A stretch of DNA of 64,000 nt, taken from the NCBI GenBank assembly GCA_041490445.1, contig JBGPTF010000013.1, positions 1 through 64,000 on the forward strand, written 5' to 3'. This DNA comes from JBGPTF01 sp041490445. Its GTDB lineage: Bacteria > Acidobacteriota > Terriglobia > Acidiferrales > UBA7541. Every line of letters starts with the position of its first letter. The first letter of the stretch is position 1. The notes under the pieces are model-generated. The model did no database searches and had not been told where the DNA came from. It was given only the letters and a program-made list of their open reading frames with translations. A program made the position numbers and the translations under genes. Positions 18,520 through 27,198 of this stretch are shown piece after piece.

Positions 18520-18936
18520 ATGTACGACACCATCCTCGTGACGTTGGACGGCACGCCGACTGACCGGGCGATTATCGAACACGTCAAACAGCTCGCAGAG
18601 CTCGCGCACAGCCATTTGGTGTTGCTTCATGTAGCCGATGGATGGGCGGCTAGAACTTATGGCCCGGACGCGGTCAGTCCGGAAATCACCGAAGACCTTG
18701 CGTATTTGGAAAAAATCCGTGCAGAGTTTCAATCCCTGGGCATTCCCGCAGAGGCCGAACTTGCGTACGGCGAACCGGTCAAGGAAATCGTTAAGTGGGT
18801 TCAGCAGAAGGGCTGTGACCTGGTGGCTATGAGTACTCACGGCCACCGCTTGACAGCCGACCTGGTTCTCGGCACCACAGCCAGTCGAGTCCAGCATAGT
18901 ATCAACGTGCCCGTTCTCCTTCTCAGAGCGAAGTGA
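18520..18936 (+). CDS. Universal stress protein (UspA family)
   Basis: This is a single Usp domain of 138 residues. It starts MYDTILVTLDGTPTDRAIIE and contains the ATP-binding G-2x-G-9x-G-type loop in MSTHGHRLTADLVLGTTASR. ATP-binding Usp proteins help survival under stress. Its position as the last gene after mntH suggests a role in metal or oxidative stress, which is inference from context. Confidence 0.88.
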   Translation: MYDTILVTLDGTPTDRAIIEHVKQLAELAHSHLVLLHVADGWAARTYGPDAVSPEITEDLAYLEKIRAEFQSLGIPAEAELAYGEPVKEIVKWVQQKGCDLVAMSTHGHRLTADLVLGTTASRVQHSINVPVLLLRAK

Positions 18937-18963
18937 GGTATTCGCAGCGTTTTCAGTCAATCT

Positions 18964-19488
18964 TCAAGCGGCTTGAAACAACACCGGCGGCCTTGCGATG
19001 ATCAATATGGATCTTGCAGAAAAAACGAGAGCGAGGCTACCGCCGCAGGGCTCAGGCCCTCGAACCCGCGCTGCGTGCCGGGTTGAGAGCACGATGTGCC
19101 GGTGATCGGCAACAGCCCTCATGTCCTCATTGCACTCGTCATTGCGCAACTTGGCGGCTCGCTCGGGTTCTCCCTGCCCGGTCAGATTCGAGGCAAGCTG
19201 GCGAAACCCCGCCATACTCTCAAAGCTCTTGCTTTGCGCCTGATAATCGTGAAAATTGGCGGAGGAAAATGGCACCCGGGGAAGGTTTGGCTACATTTCC
19301 CAGAACCAGACCAGGCGGTCCGCCTGCGGAAATTCGAGCGGACGGAGCAAGATCGTGTTCACAACGCTGAAGATTGCCGTGTTTGCGCCGATCCCGAGCG
19401 CCAGCGCAACGATCGCGATTGCCGTAACGCCGCGATTCCGGATGAGCATGCGAAGCCCGAACTTCACGTCCTGCCAGAAAGAATCCAC
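18964..19488 (-). pseudogene. Decayed ADOP-type ABC permease (MacB-like), N-terminal fragment
   Basis: The minus strand from ATG 19488 reads MDSFWQDVKFGLRMLIRNRG, a transmembrane segment VTAIAIVALALGIGANTAIF and ILLRPLEFPQADRLVWF, the conserved start of acidobacterial duplicated orphan permeases. A frameshift near 19290 breaks it. Similarity resumes as SSANFHDYQAQSKSFESMAG and LTGQGEPERAAKL in another frame, then is lost near 19130. The remaining roughly 600 residues of a normal permease are missing. ADOPs are very abundant in Acidobacteria, which supports the host assignment. It fills most of the gap 18937-19553. Confidence 0.75.
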
Positions 19489-19553
19489 GGAGCCTCCCCT
19501 GGCATGGCATTGGTCATTCAGACTGGCAAACCGCTCAGCGGTTCGTAGCGAAC

Positions 19554-20660
19554 CTAGTGCGCTAGAATTTCTTCAAAGAAGCCGAGCGCCCGCGGGTCGT
19601 TCGACTGCCCCAGCCAGAACATGGCCTGCTTGCGCACGGCGGGATTGTGATTTGTCCGCGCCACCTTAATCAGCAGCGGCACGCCTTCCTCTTTCGGCAG
19701 TTGGCTCAGCGCGAAAACGGCTTTCTTCTTCACATCCGTTTCTGGATCGTTCTCGATGGCATCCGTGATCGCGGACTCGGCTTTCTTTCCCGCTTTCTGC
19801 CCCAGCCAGAAAAGGGCCTGGCCACGCACGCGGCTGCTGGAATCGGTCTTTGCCATGCGGATCATCGCGTCCACCGCTTCGGGTTCGTGGCTTACCGAAA
19901 GCGCAAAGGTAACTTTTTCGCGGACGCGATCGCTTGGATCCAGCCGCGCCATCCGCTCGAGCAAGAGGTAGCCTGCCTTTCCACGCGTCTCGCCCAACCA
20001 GAATGCCGTCTTCCCGCGCAGCTCTTCGGGCTGCTCCGGCGCGACGAAATTCTCGAGTGCCCGATCTGCGGACGGATCGTCCGTCAGCGCGATGGCCCCG
20101 AGCGCCTGGTGCGCGGAGCGCGCCTTGCCGTCCTCCGGAGCGGCGCCGCTGTTCACATGCGAGGCAAGCAGCGCGACGCTATCGGAAGCGCGCACATCTC
20201 CGAGCCAGAGAAACGGCAAGCCTCCCGCATCGAGTTCACACTCCTCGGAAAAGGAACGAATCTTTTCCACGCGTTTCTGCTCGACCCGATACAGCACAAG
20301 CAGCCGGCGCGGGCCTTCCAGGCGAACGGGATTCTGCTTGTCCGAATTGCTGATGCTCATCCCATCGCCGGTGTGTTCCAACCGGCAGCGCCCGCAGCTT
20401 CCGTTCGAGCGGGCATAATCTGAATGGGAATCGAAGCAGCAGATCTCCCGGTCGCCCGCAATCATCGGTACGGCGTACCCGATCCAGGCAGGGGACTCCT
20501 GGCTGCTGACAATCGCCTGGAATTCGCGTGCGAGACCGGTGGAGACGGAGCGGTTCTCCACTTTCGCGTTGATCAACCGCGGGGCTTGCGCTCCCGCCAG
20601 CAGGACCGCGAGCACAGAAAGGGCTCCAACGAACAGAATGATTCGGCGTGCCATGCTCAT
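19554..20660 (-). CDS. Exported HEAT-repeat protein (second of pair)
   Basis: The 368-residue protein has a signal peptide (ARRIILFVGALSVLAVLLAG). A middle domain with several Cys (CCFDSHSDYARSNGSCGRC) has no family I recognise. From about residue 215 to the end there are five or more HEAT/PBS-lyase-type repeats of 31-32 residues with the recurring RxxAxFWLGxx motif (RGKTAFWLGE, RGQALFWLGQ, RKQAMFWLGQ). These are scaffolds for protein binding. It starts 10 bp after the preceding gene, so the two are co-expressed with the sigma/anti-sigma pair. Confidence 0.75.
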   Translation of the reverse strand: MSMARRIILFVGALSVLAVLLAGAQAPRLINAKVENRSVSTGLAREFQAIVSSQESPAWIGYAVPMIAGDREICCFDSHSDYARSNGSCGRCRLEHTGDGMSISNSDKQNPVRLEGPRRLLVLYRVEQKRVEKIRSFSEECELDAGGLPFLWLGDVRASDSVALLASHVNSGAAPEDGKARSAHQALGAIALTDDPSADRALENFVAPEQPEELRGKTAFWLGETRGKAGYLLLERMARLDPSDRVREKVTFALSVSHEPEAVDAMIRMAKTDSSSRVRGQALFWLGQKAGKKAESAITDAIENDPETDVKKKAVFALSQLPKEEGVPLLIKVARTNHNPAVRKQAMFWLGQSNDPRALGFFEEILAH

Positions 20661-20670
20661 TTTGCTCTCC

Positions 20671-22101
20671 CTACTTGTTCAGGATTTCCATCATGAAATC
20701 CGTCGCTTCCTTTGAATGCATCAGCGACAGTTTCTGCACTGCGTCCTTCTTCAGTTCCGGGTCGGTTTCTTTGCGCGCAATCTCGATCAGCGCATGGGCG
20801 TTGTTCTCGAGAAAAAGCGCCTGAATCACGGCCCTGCGGTCTTCGGTGTCCTTGTCGCTCGCATACATCGAGACGAGCGCGTCTCCGGTGCGGGAAGCGC
20901 CCATCAGACCCAGATTGCGAATCGCGAGGCGCCGCAGCTTCGGGTTCTGCTCCTGGCGAGCGAGCTCGATCAGCTTGTCCGACCCGCCTCCCACAAACAT
21001 CGCCTGGAGAATCGCCGCCTTGTTCTCATCCGAGGATTCATTTTGGTAAAGCTGGAACAGCTCGTTCTGCGCCCCAAGCACGCCGAGCTGGCGGATGGCT
21101 TCGCGGCGAAGCTCAGGCTCTTTCTCCGTCTTGGCAGCGGCCAGCAAGCGGTCGCGTTCTCCGCCGATCATGAAGCTCTGCAGAATCTGCTTTTTCAAAC
21201 GGATGTCGCTCGAACCGGAATACACATCTGCGAGCAACTGGTGGCTCGCTGAGCCTCCGAACAGGCCCAGGTACTGGATTGCTTTGCGCTGCAGCTCCGG
21301 ATGCTCCTGGCCGCGTGCAATCCTGCCGATCACGTTGCGCGCTTCCGGTGTACCTGTTTGCGCCAGCACGAAGAGAGCCTTCTCACTCGCCTTGCCGCAC
21401 TTGTTGTCTCCCTGGAGGACCTTTTCGAGGAGCGGTACCGCTCGTTCCGGCTCTGAGTTCATCAGTCCATTGATGGCTAGCAGCTTGAGCTCGCAGTCGC
21501 CCTCGTTCTCGGGCCGCACCGGCTGTCCGGAAGACTGGCGGACTTCCACTTCGAGCGCCTTCGCGTCGTTCAGCCATCGGCTCTGCGGGTAATCGTGGCG
21601 AAGCGCAGCGATCGTCGCGAGCGCATCGGCGCGCCGGCCAAGCCTGTTCTCGGCGTAGGCCTTCCAATAAAGCGCGGCGTTCGCTTTGTAGCCTTTCATT
21701 TGGGCCAATGCGTCGAATTTACGGATCGCGTCTTCCCAGTGGCCGTCGTCCAGCGCGTCCGTCCCATCGTCGTAGAGCTCCTCTTCGCGCTCCTTCTGAG
21801 TTGCTTCCGCGTCGTCGTCTTCGTCGTTCTCTTTGTCTTTGATCTTGTCCTTGGTCTTTACCTGCTTGTTCTTCACTTTTTGCGGCGCCGCGTCGAATTC
21901 CAGAATCCGGACGTAGCTTGCAAGATCAATCGTCTTTTCGTCAGTTCCATCCATCTGCACGCCGGCGGGAACGACGCCGGAACTGCTCCTCCCGCCAATC
22001 CCGGAAGTAGATGCGCTTCGGGACCGCTGGCCGCCGGGCGCTGCAGCAGCCGCCAGCGGCAGAAGTGATATCAAGAACAGGGGAACAAGCTTGCGAACCA
22101 T
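20671..22101 (-). CDS. Exported TPR plus HEAT-repeat protein (first of pair)
   Basis: The 476-residue protein has a signal peptide (RKLVPLFLISLLPLAAAAA). A charged Lys/Asp/Glu stretch covers about 75-108. A TPR-like pair lies at about 110-170 (YDDGTDALDDGHWEDAIRKF). HEAT repeats run from about 210 to the end with LRRxAIRxLGxxG units. It probably acts as a periplasmic protein-protein scaffold; no catalytic motif is visible. It begins 17 bp after the anti-sigma gene and belongs to the same operon. Confidence 0.75.
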   Translation of the reverse strand: MVRKLVPLFLISLLPLAAAAAPGGQRSRSASTSGIGGRSSSGVVPAGVQMDGTDEKTIDLASYVRILEFDAAPQKVKNKQVKTKDKIKDKENDEDDDAEATQKEREEELYDDGTDALDDGHWEDAIRKFDALAQMKGYKANAALYWKAYAENRLGRRADALATIAALRHDYPQSRWLNDAKALEVEVRQSSGQPVRPENEGDCELKLLAINGLMNSEPERAVPLLEKVLQGDNKCGKASEKALFVLAQTGTPEARNVIGRIARGQEHPELQRKAIQYLGLFGGSASHQLLADVYSGSSDIRLKKQILQSFMIGGERDRLLAAAKTEKEPELRREAIRQLGVLGAQNELFQLYQNESSDENKAAILQAMFVGGGSDKLIELARQEQNPKLRRLAIRNLGLMGASRTGDALVSMYASDKDTEDRRAVIQALFLENNAHALIEIARKETDPELKKDAVQKLSLMHSKEATDFMMEILNK

Positions 22102-22118
22102 TTTTGTCTCCTCAAATC

Positions 22119-22910
22119 TTACGACGTTTTCCTCGCTGGCGAAGGTGTTGCGGCCGGAACAGCCTCTTTTTCCCGCTCGCGTACATCCGAACCGACCACG
22201 CGCACGCGAAAGAGCAGGCCGCGGTCTTCAATCCGTTTGCGAATGCTCTCGAACTGTTGCGACGTCATCTCCGACGGGCTATGCGCGATCTCCAGCAGCA
22301 CCGGCTCGAGTTCATCGAGAAGGTTGGCCACCGCCTTGTCGCTCGAGTTGCCCGAGCGCAACGCCGTCTGCCGGTAGAGCCGATTGGCGGAGACGAGGTC
22401 CTGTGCGCGCGCCTGTTCGCTCGAGATATCCACGCGGGCGGCTCCGTCCTTCTCCGGCCCTGCATTCACCAGCTCGAGCAGGAGCATCTGCGAACGGTCC
22501 AGATGGTCGCCGAGCGCGACAAGCAGGATGCGCTCGCGAACCGGCTGGGAGATGGAAGCGTTCAACGGCTCGGGCTGCGGGCGCGGCCAGAAACGGCCGA
22601 TCACAAATGCCATCACGACGAGCGCCGCCACCGCCACGGCCGGAGCCCACCGGCGCGGCGCAAGCCAGGCCCGCCAGTCGAACGAGCGGCGCTCCGGCAA
22701 CCGCGGCTCGATGTTCCGCCAGACGCGCGCGCCGTAGAATTCGTCGCGCTCCGGAATCGGCGCCGCGTCCACGGCCGCGAGCACGCGCTCGAGCGTTTCA
22801 TACTCGGCGTGGCACTGCGCGCATGCAGCGAGATGCTTTTCAATCGCGGCAGGATCTTCCGCGTCGCCGTAGCGGAACTGCACAAGTTGCTCTTCGCTTA
22901 AATGATTCAT
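22119..22910 (-). CDS. Membrane-bound zinc-finger anti-sigma factor
   Basis: The 263-residue protein has an N-terminal anti-sigma zinc motif H-x3-C-x2-C (KHLAACAQCHAEYE) and one transmembrane segment near 90-110 (WAPAVAVAALVVMAFVIGRF). The C-terminal domain of about 150 residues is predicted to be periplasmic and unrecognised. It should hold the adjacent ECF sigma factor inactive until a signal releases it. Its ATG overlaps the sigma stop (ATGA), which is strong evidence for coupling. The periplasmic half may sense envelope state. Confidence 0.85.
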   Translation of the reverse strand: MNHLSEEQLVQFRYGDAEDPAAIEKHLAACAQCHAEYETLERVLAAVDAAPIPERDEFYGARVWRNIEPRLPERRSFDWRAWLAPRRWAPAVAVAALVVMAFVIGRFWPRPQPEPLNASISQPVRERILLVALGDHLDRSQMLLLELVNAGPEKDGAARVDISSEQARAQDLVSANRLYRQTALRSGNSSDKAVANLLDELEPVLLEIAHSPSEMTSQQFESIRKRIEDRGLLFRVRVVGSDVREREKEAVPAATPSPARKTS

Positions 22911-23494
22911 CGGGCTCGGCTCACCAGTGGTTGCAATTCATGCCGCAATTTCTGCACCGCGCGAAACACGCTGTTCTTCGTTGCATTCGTGCCTAGGCCC
23001 AGAGCGCGGCCGATTTCTCCGATCGACAGGCCATCACAATGCCGCATCACAAACGCCGCCCGCTCCGTTGGACTCAGTTTTGTCATCGCGCCTTCCACGC
23101 GCTTGCCGATTTCACCACTCAGGACCAGGCGATCCGGCGTGGGATCGCTCGCGGCGATCTCGGCGACTGGATCGTTGTCTTTTGCATCCTCCGCCACGGG
23201 CTGTTCTTCCTGGGGACGCCGCTTGCGCAGCAAGTCCAGCGAGCAATTCACCGCGATGCGGTAAATCCATGTCCCAAAGTTCGCCCGCGATTCGAACTTG
23301 TCCAGCCGGCGATACGCACGGAGAAAAGCTTCCTGCACCACTTCTTCCGCGTCGTGTTCGTTGCCCGTCATACGGTAGGCGAGCCGGAAGAGACTTCGGC
23401 TGTGGCGCTCGACGAGCACGCGAAATGCGTCCCGGTCGCCCGCTAGAGCCTGTGCCAAGGGAGCGGCATCGCTTCCTTCCGTGCTCGGCGCCAT
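22907..23494 (-). CDS. ECF-type RNA polymerase sigma factor
   Basis: The sigma-70 region 2 is clear (GDRDAFRVLVERHSRSLFRL, DAEEVVQEAFLRAYRRLDKF). Region 4 has LSPTERAAFVMRHCDGLSIG followed by a helix-turn-helix. Region 3 is absent, as in ECF factors. I use ATG 23494, giving 195 residues; an upstream in-frame ATG at 23560 would add 22 non-conserved residues. Neither has a good ribosome site. It is the first gene of a four-gene operon with its anti-sigma factor and two HEAT-repeat proteins. It probably also drives that operon, although I could not identify its promoter. Confidence 0.9.
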   Translation of the reverse strand: MAPSTEGSDAAPLAQALAGDRDAFRVLVERHSRSLFRLAYRMTGNEHDAEEVVQEAFLRAYRRLDKFESRANFGTWIYRIAVNCSLDLLRKRRPQEEQPVAEDAKDNDPVAEIAASDPTPDRLVLSGEIGKRVEGAMTKLSPTERAAFVMRHCDGLSIGEIGRALGLGTNATKNSVFRAVQKLRHELQPLVSRAR

Positions 23495-23663
23495 CCGTTC
23501 TATTAGACCCCCTTTGGGCCCGGCGGTTAGGTGGTGGAACCCCGGGAAATCAAGTATCATGGGACAGGGAATTTCCCCACCCTTTGTCCCGAATCCGTTA
23601 GGTTTTGTACTGCCGCCGTCTGCCTCCCTGAGTCCAAGGGTGCAAGGGAGGCCGTGAAAGGAG

Positions 23664-24992
23664 ATGCGCTTGGTCCCACGCTATACGCGCCCCGAGATGG
23701 GCCGTGTCTGGAGCGACGAAAATAAGCTCCAGAAATGGCTGGAGGTGGAGCTGGCCGCCACCGAAACCCTGGCCGAAGCGGGCGTGGTGCCGCGCGAGGC
23801 CGCAGCACGTCTCCGCGAGCGGGCAAGTGTAAACGTGGGACGCATCCAGGAGATCGAAGGGCGCGTTCGGCACGACGTCATCGCCTTCACGGTGGCGGTC
23901 GGTGAATCCATCGGCGACCCGGAGGCGGCGCGCTGGCTGCACTACGGGCTGACGTCGAACGATGTAGTGGACACGGCGCAGGCCCTCGTCGTTCGCGAGG
24001 CCTCACATCTGATCGAGCAGGGATTGGAAGAACTCGGCCGCGTGCTGGAACGGCGCGCGTGGGAATTCAAAGACACGCCGCAAATCGGGCGAACCCACGG
24101 CGTGCATGCCGAGCCCATCACGTTCGGATTGAAAGTGGCGAACTGGTACGCCGCAAATCGCCGCGACCTCGAACGATTCCGCGCCGCCGCCCGGCAGATG
24201 GCCGTCGGAAAAATCTCCGGAGCGGTCGGCACGTGCGCGCACCTCAGCCCCGAATTCGAACAGAAAATCTGCCAGCGCCTCGGGCTCGATGCCGCGCCGA
24301 TTACCTCCCAGGTGATCGAGCGCGACCGTCACGCGCACTACGCGGCAATTCTCGGCGTCGTGGCCGCATCGCTCGAGCGCGTTGCGCTCGAGATCCGTCA
24401 TCTGCAACGCACCGAAGTGCACGAAGCGGAAGAGCCTTTCGGCGGCGAGCAGCGCGGCAGTTCGGCGATGCCGCACAAGCGCAATCCGGTCGGCTGCGAA
24501 CAAATCTGCGGCCTGGCGCGCGTAGTTCGCGCCAACGCGCAGGCGGCTTTTGAAAACGTGGCGCTCTGGCACGAGCGCGACATCTCGCACAGCTCGGTCG
24601 AGCGCGTCATCCTGCCCGATTCCACGATTCTCGTGGACTACATGCTGGCGCAAGTGACGGAGATCGTCGGGAACATGAAAGTGTTTCCGGAACGGATGAA
24701 GCGCAATCTCGACATGACGAAGGGACTCGTCTTCTCGGGTCAATTGTTGCAGGATCTCGTGGAGCACGGTGCGCCGCGCGAAGAGGCTTACCAATGGGTG
24801 CAGGTGCACGCGATGGCTGCGTGGGAATCGGAGACGAGCTTTCGTGAGCGCGTGGCCGCCGACACGAACATTCAGAAATTTCTCAGCGCGACCGCGCTGG
24901 AAAAAACTTTCGAGCTGAAGCGGCAGTTGCGTGCGGTGGATGCGATTTTCGCGCGCGTCTTTGGCTCGCGCTCTTCCGTTGCGAAAGGATAG
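23664..24992 (+). CDS. purB: Adenylosuccinate lyase
   Basis: PurB cleaves SAICAR and adenylosuccinate in purine synthesis. The 442 residues match the short bacterial class. Conserved blocks are TSNDVVDTAQ, QIGRTHGVHAEPITFGLKVA with the catalytic His, and the fumarase/ASL signature GEQRGSSAMPHKRNPVGCE with the mobile-loop Ser. The start MRLVPRYTRPEMGRVWSDEN is typical, with GGAG upstream. It is divergent from the sigma-factor operon and convergent with efp. purH lies elsewhere in this window. Confidence 0.96.
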   Translation: MRLVPRYTRPEMGRVWSDENKLQKWLEVELAATETLAEAGVVPREAAARLRERASVNVGRIQEIEGRVRHDVIAFTVAVGESIGDPEAARWLHYGLTSNDVVDTAQALVVREASHLIEQGLEELGRVLERRAWEFKDTPQIGRTHGVHAEPITFGLKVANWYAANRRDLERFRAAARQMAVGKISGAVGTCAHLSPEFEQKICQRLGLDAAPITSQVIERDRHAHYAAILGVVAASLERVALEIRHLQRTEVHEAEEPFGGEQRGSSAMPHKRNPVGCEQICGLARVVRANAQAAFENVALWHERDISHSSVERVILPDSTILVDYMLAQVTEIVGNMKVFPERMKRNLDMTKGLVFSGQLLQDLVEHGAPREEAYQWVQVHAMAAWESETSFRERVAADTNIQKFLSATALEKTFELKRQLRAVDAIFARVFGSRSSVAKG

Positions 24993-25018
24993 TTCCGGCG
25001 GATCTCGGCGGGCGGGAC

Positions 25019-25576
25019 TTACTGCACGCGCTGGATGTAACGCCCCTCGGATGTATCCACTTTCACCTTGTCGCCATTCCCGACGAACGGCGGCACGTTG
25101 ATGATGAGGCCTGTTTCGAGCTTGGCCTGCTTCATCACGGCGCTGGCGGTCGCTTTCTGGATGCTCGGCTCGGTCTCGACGACGGTCAGGTCCACTGTGT
25201 CCGGCAGCAGCAGCCCGATGGGCTTGCTGTCGTAAAATTCCACTTTCACGGGCAGATTCGGGATTAAATAATCCACCGTGTCGCCGAGCAATTCTTTCGA
25301 CAGCGTGATCTGCTCGTACGTCTCCTGATTCATGAAGTGGTAGCCTTCGCCGTCACCATAGAGGAATTCGTATTCGACCTCGTCCACAATTGCCCGCTCG
25401 ACGGAATCCTCCGCCCGGAAGCGGTAGTCCACGATGGAGCCGGTACGCAGGCTGCGCATCTTCGTCTGCATGGAGCCGCGCTTGTTCCCCGGCGTGCGAT
25501 GGTCCACGCTGAAAATCGTGTACAGATCGCCCTCGTGCTGGATGATCATCCCGGGGCGCAATTGTGTGGCTCTCAC
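25019..25576 (-). CDS. efp: Translation elongation factor P
   Basis: EF-P relieves ribosome stalling at polyproline. From the GTG at 25576 the product has 185 residues, the family size, with AGGAG 9 bases upstream. The longer ATG start at 25696 would add a 40-residue Arg/Pro-rich tail not found in EF-P. Domains I (KOW-like), II and III (OB folds) are all present, with the signature-like stretch VDLTVVETEPSIQKATAS near the end. The domain I loop reads TPGNKRGS, so the modified tip residue cannot be assigned by eye. Confidence 0.92.
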   Translation of the reverse strand: MRATQLRPGMIIQHEGDLYTIFSVDHRTPGNKRGSMQTKMRSLRTGSIVDYRFRAEDSVERAIVDEVEYEFLYGDGEGYHFMNQETYEQITLSKELLGDTVDYLIPNLPVKVEFYDSKPIGLLLPDTVDLTVVETEPSIQKATASAVMKQAKLETGLIINVPPFVGNGDKVKVDTSEGRYIQRVQ

Positions 25577-25833
25577 CTTGGCATTCTCCTGATTCTTCTT
25601 CGGGGCTTGTTCCCGCGGAGGGCGGGTCCGAGGCCGGCGGTACGGCCGCCGGCGCTTCATCCAGGAACGAATTTCGCGTCCCGGCGAAACATTCATTATA
25701 ACGGCGCGCGATGGACTCGGTCAAACTGCCGTTCACTTCGAAAAAACCCAAGCTCGTGATTCGGAGGGCCGGACCGCGAAGCGGGACGGGCCGAAAAATC
25801 TCTCTTCCGCGTGTCGGACGATGAATCATGGCG

Positions 25834-27198
25834 CTAGGGCTGCTGCGGCGGCTTGCTTTGCGCTTCGGCCATGATCTTTTCAATCTCTTCGACCGAGCGG
25901 GGCAGGCGCGCGGTGAGTAATTTGTAGCCGTTCTCGGTGATCAGGACATCGTCTTCGATGCGCACGCCGAGATTTTCCTCGGGGATGTAAATTCCGGGCT
26001 CGATCGTCACGATCATGCCGGCCTCGAGAGCGCGCCACGGGTCGCCGGCGTCGTGAACGTACAGCCCGATGTGATGACCGAGGCCGTGAATGAAATACTG
26101 GCCGAGCGACTTGCCCTCGCGGTCCTTTCCGTGCGTGTTGATGTAGTTGTAGGCGGCATCGAAGAGACTGTTGGGCCGCGTGCGCTGGAAGGTCATCCCG
26201 GGCTTCAAGGCAGCGAGCGCGGCATTCTGCGCGCCCAGCACGATTTCGTAGATCTCACGCTGCCGCGCAGTGAATTTTCCGTTCGCGGGAAGCGTTCGGG
26301 TGATGTCCGCGGCGTAGCCGCCGTATTCACCGGCCACATCGAGCACGACCACGTCGCCGTCGTTGATCTGCTTGCTGGCGGCCGCGTAGTGCAGCACGGT
26401 GGAGAAAAATCCGCTGCCGACGATGGGATCGTATGCTTCGCGGTCGCAGCCTTCGAATTTGTGGACGTATTCCATCTTCGCGGCGACCTGATACTCGTAA
26501 ACTCCCGGCCGCACCATCTTCATGGCCGCAAGCTGCGCATCCACGGAAGCATCCACGGCGCGCTGCACCCGTTCGATTTCGCCGGAGGATTTCACCTGGC
26601 GCATCGCGCCAAGCATCCCGCGAACGTCGCGGAAATTCGCCTGCGGCAGAATCTGCTTCATCCAGGCAAGCCAGGTAGCGGCGTCCGGGTCGGTGTCTTC
26701 GCCGTTCCACGGCAGAAGCGCGTAGAAATTCGGATAGACCTTGCCAAGTTTTTCGAGATCGCCGCGCAGATTGGCGTTCGGCTCGACCGCCGCGAAGCCG
26801 GTCTTCTCGGTGATGTCGGGGTCCGTCGGCCCGAGGCGCGGGCCGTTCCAGCGCTCGCTGGCCGGATCGCGCGGCTGCAAGTAGAGGAATTCGTGCGGGC
26901 CTTCGACGGCATTTTCTTTCGAAGATTCCGGGAGCAGAACCAGCGCCGCGCCGGCTTCGTTGAAGCCGGTCAAATAATAGAAATTGTTTTCCTGATAAAA
27001 TGTCCGGTCCTGCAGATTGGATTCGTTGCCGGTGAAGCCGAACATGACGAGCGGGCCGGTGAGGCTTGCGCGGACCTTGGCGCGCCGCGCCTGGTATTCG
27101 CTGTTCGGCTGGCGGATGCGCGCGAGGCCGAGTGAGGCGCACAGAACGAGCGCTCCCAGAAGAATTGCCGCGCGCTTCATCGCTTTATGAATTGCCAT
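25834..27198 (-). CDS. Exported Xaa-Pro aminopeptidase (M24B)
   Basis: This is a 454-residue metallopeptidase that removes N-terminal residues before proline. A signal peptide (MKRAAILLGALVLCASLGLA) implies periplasmic or secreted location, unlike cytoplasmic E. coli PepP. The N-terminal domain covers about 30-180. The pita-bread catalytic domain carries the five metal ligands: Asp in VVLDVAGEY, Asp in AADITRTL, His in GLGHHIGLYVHD, Glu in TIEPGIYI and Glu in RIEDDVLI. GGGAGG lies 5 bases before the ATG at 27198, supporting that start. The amino-peptidase P N-terminal motif FYYLTGF is also seen. Confidence 0.93.
   Translation of the reverse strand: MAIHKAMKRAAILLGALVLCASLGLARIRQPNSEYQARRAKVRASLTGPLVMFGFTGNESNLQDRTFYQENNFYYLTGFNEAGAALVLLPESSKENAVEGPHEFLYLQPRDPASERWNGPRLGPTDPDITEKTGFAAVEPNANLRGDLEKLGKVYPNFYALLPWNGEDTDPDAATWLAWMKQILPQANFRDVRGMLGAMRQVKSSGEIERVQRAVDASVDAQLAAMKMVRPGVYEYQVAAKMEYVHKFEGCDREAYDPIVGSGFFSTVLHYAAASKQINDGDVVVLDVAGEYGGYAADITRTLPANGKFTARQREIYEIVLGAQNAALAALKPGMTFQRTRPNSLFDAAYNYINTHGKDREGKSLGQYFIHGLGHHIGLYVHDAGDPWRALEAGMIVTIEPGIYIPEENLGVRIEDDVLITENGYKLLTARLPRSVEEIEKIMAEAQSKPPQQP

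Noticed and set aside
26053..27135. Long plus-strand open frame (about 360 codons) opposite the M24 aminopeptidase
   Set aside because: It lies fully antisense to a well-supported peptidase and has the low-complexity composition expected of a shadow frame in high-GC DNA.
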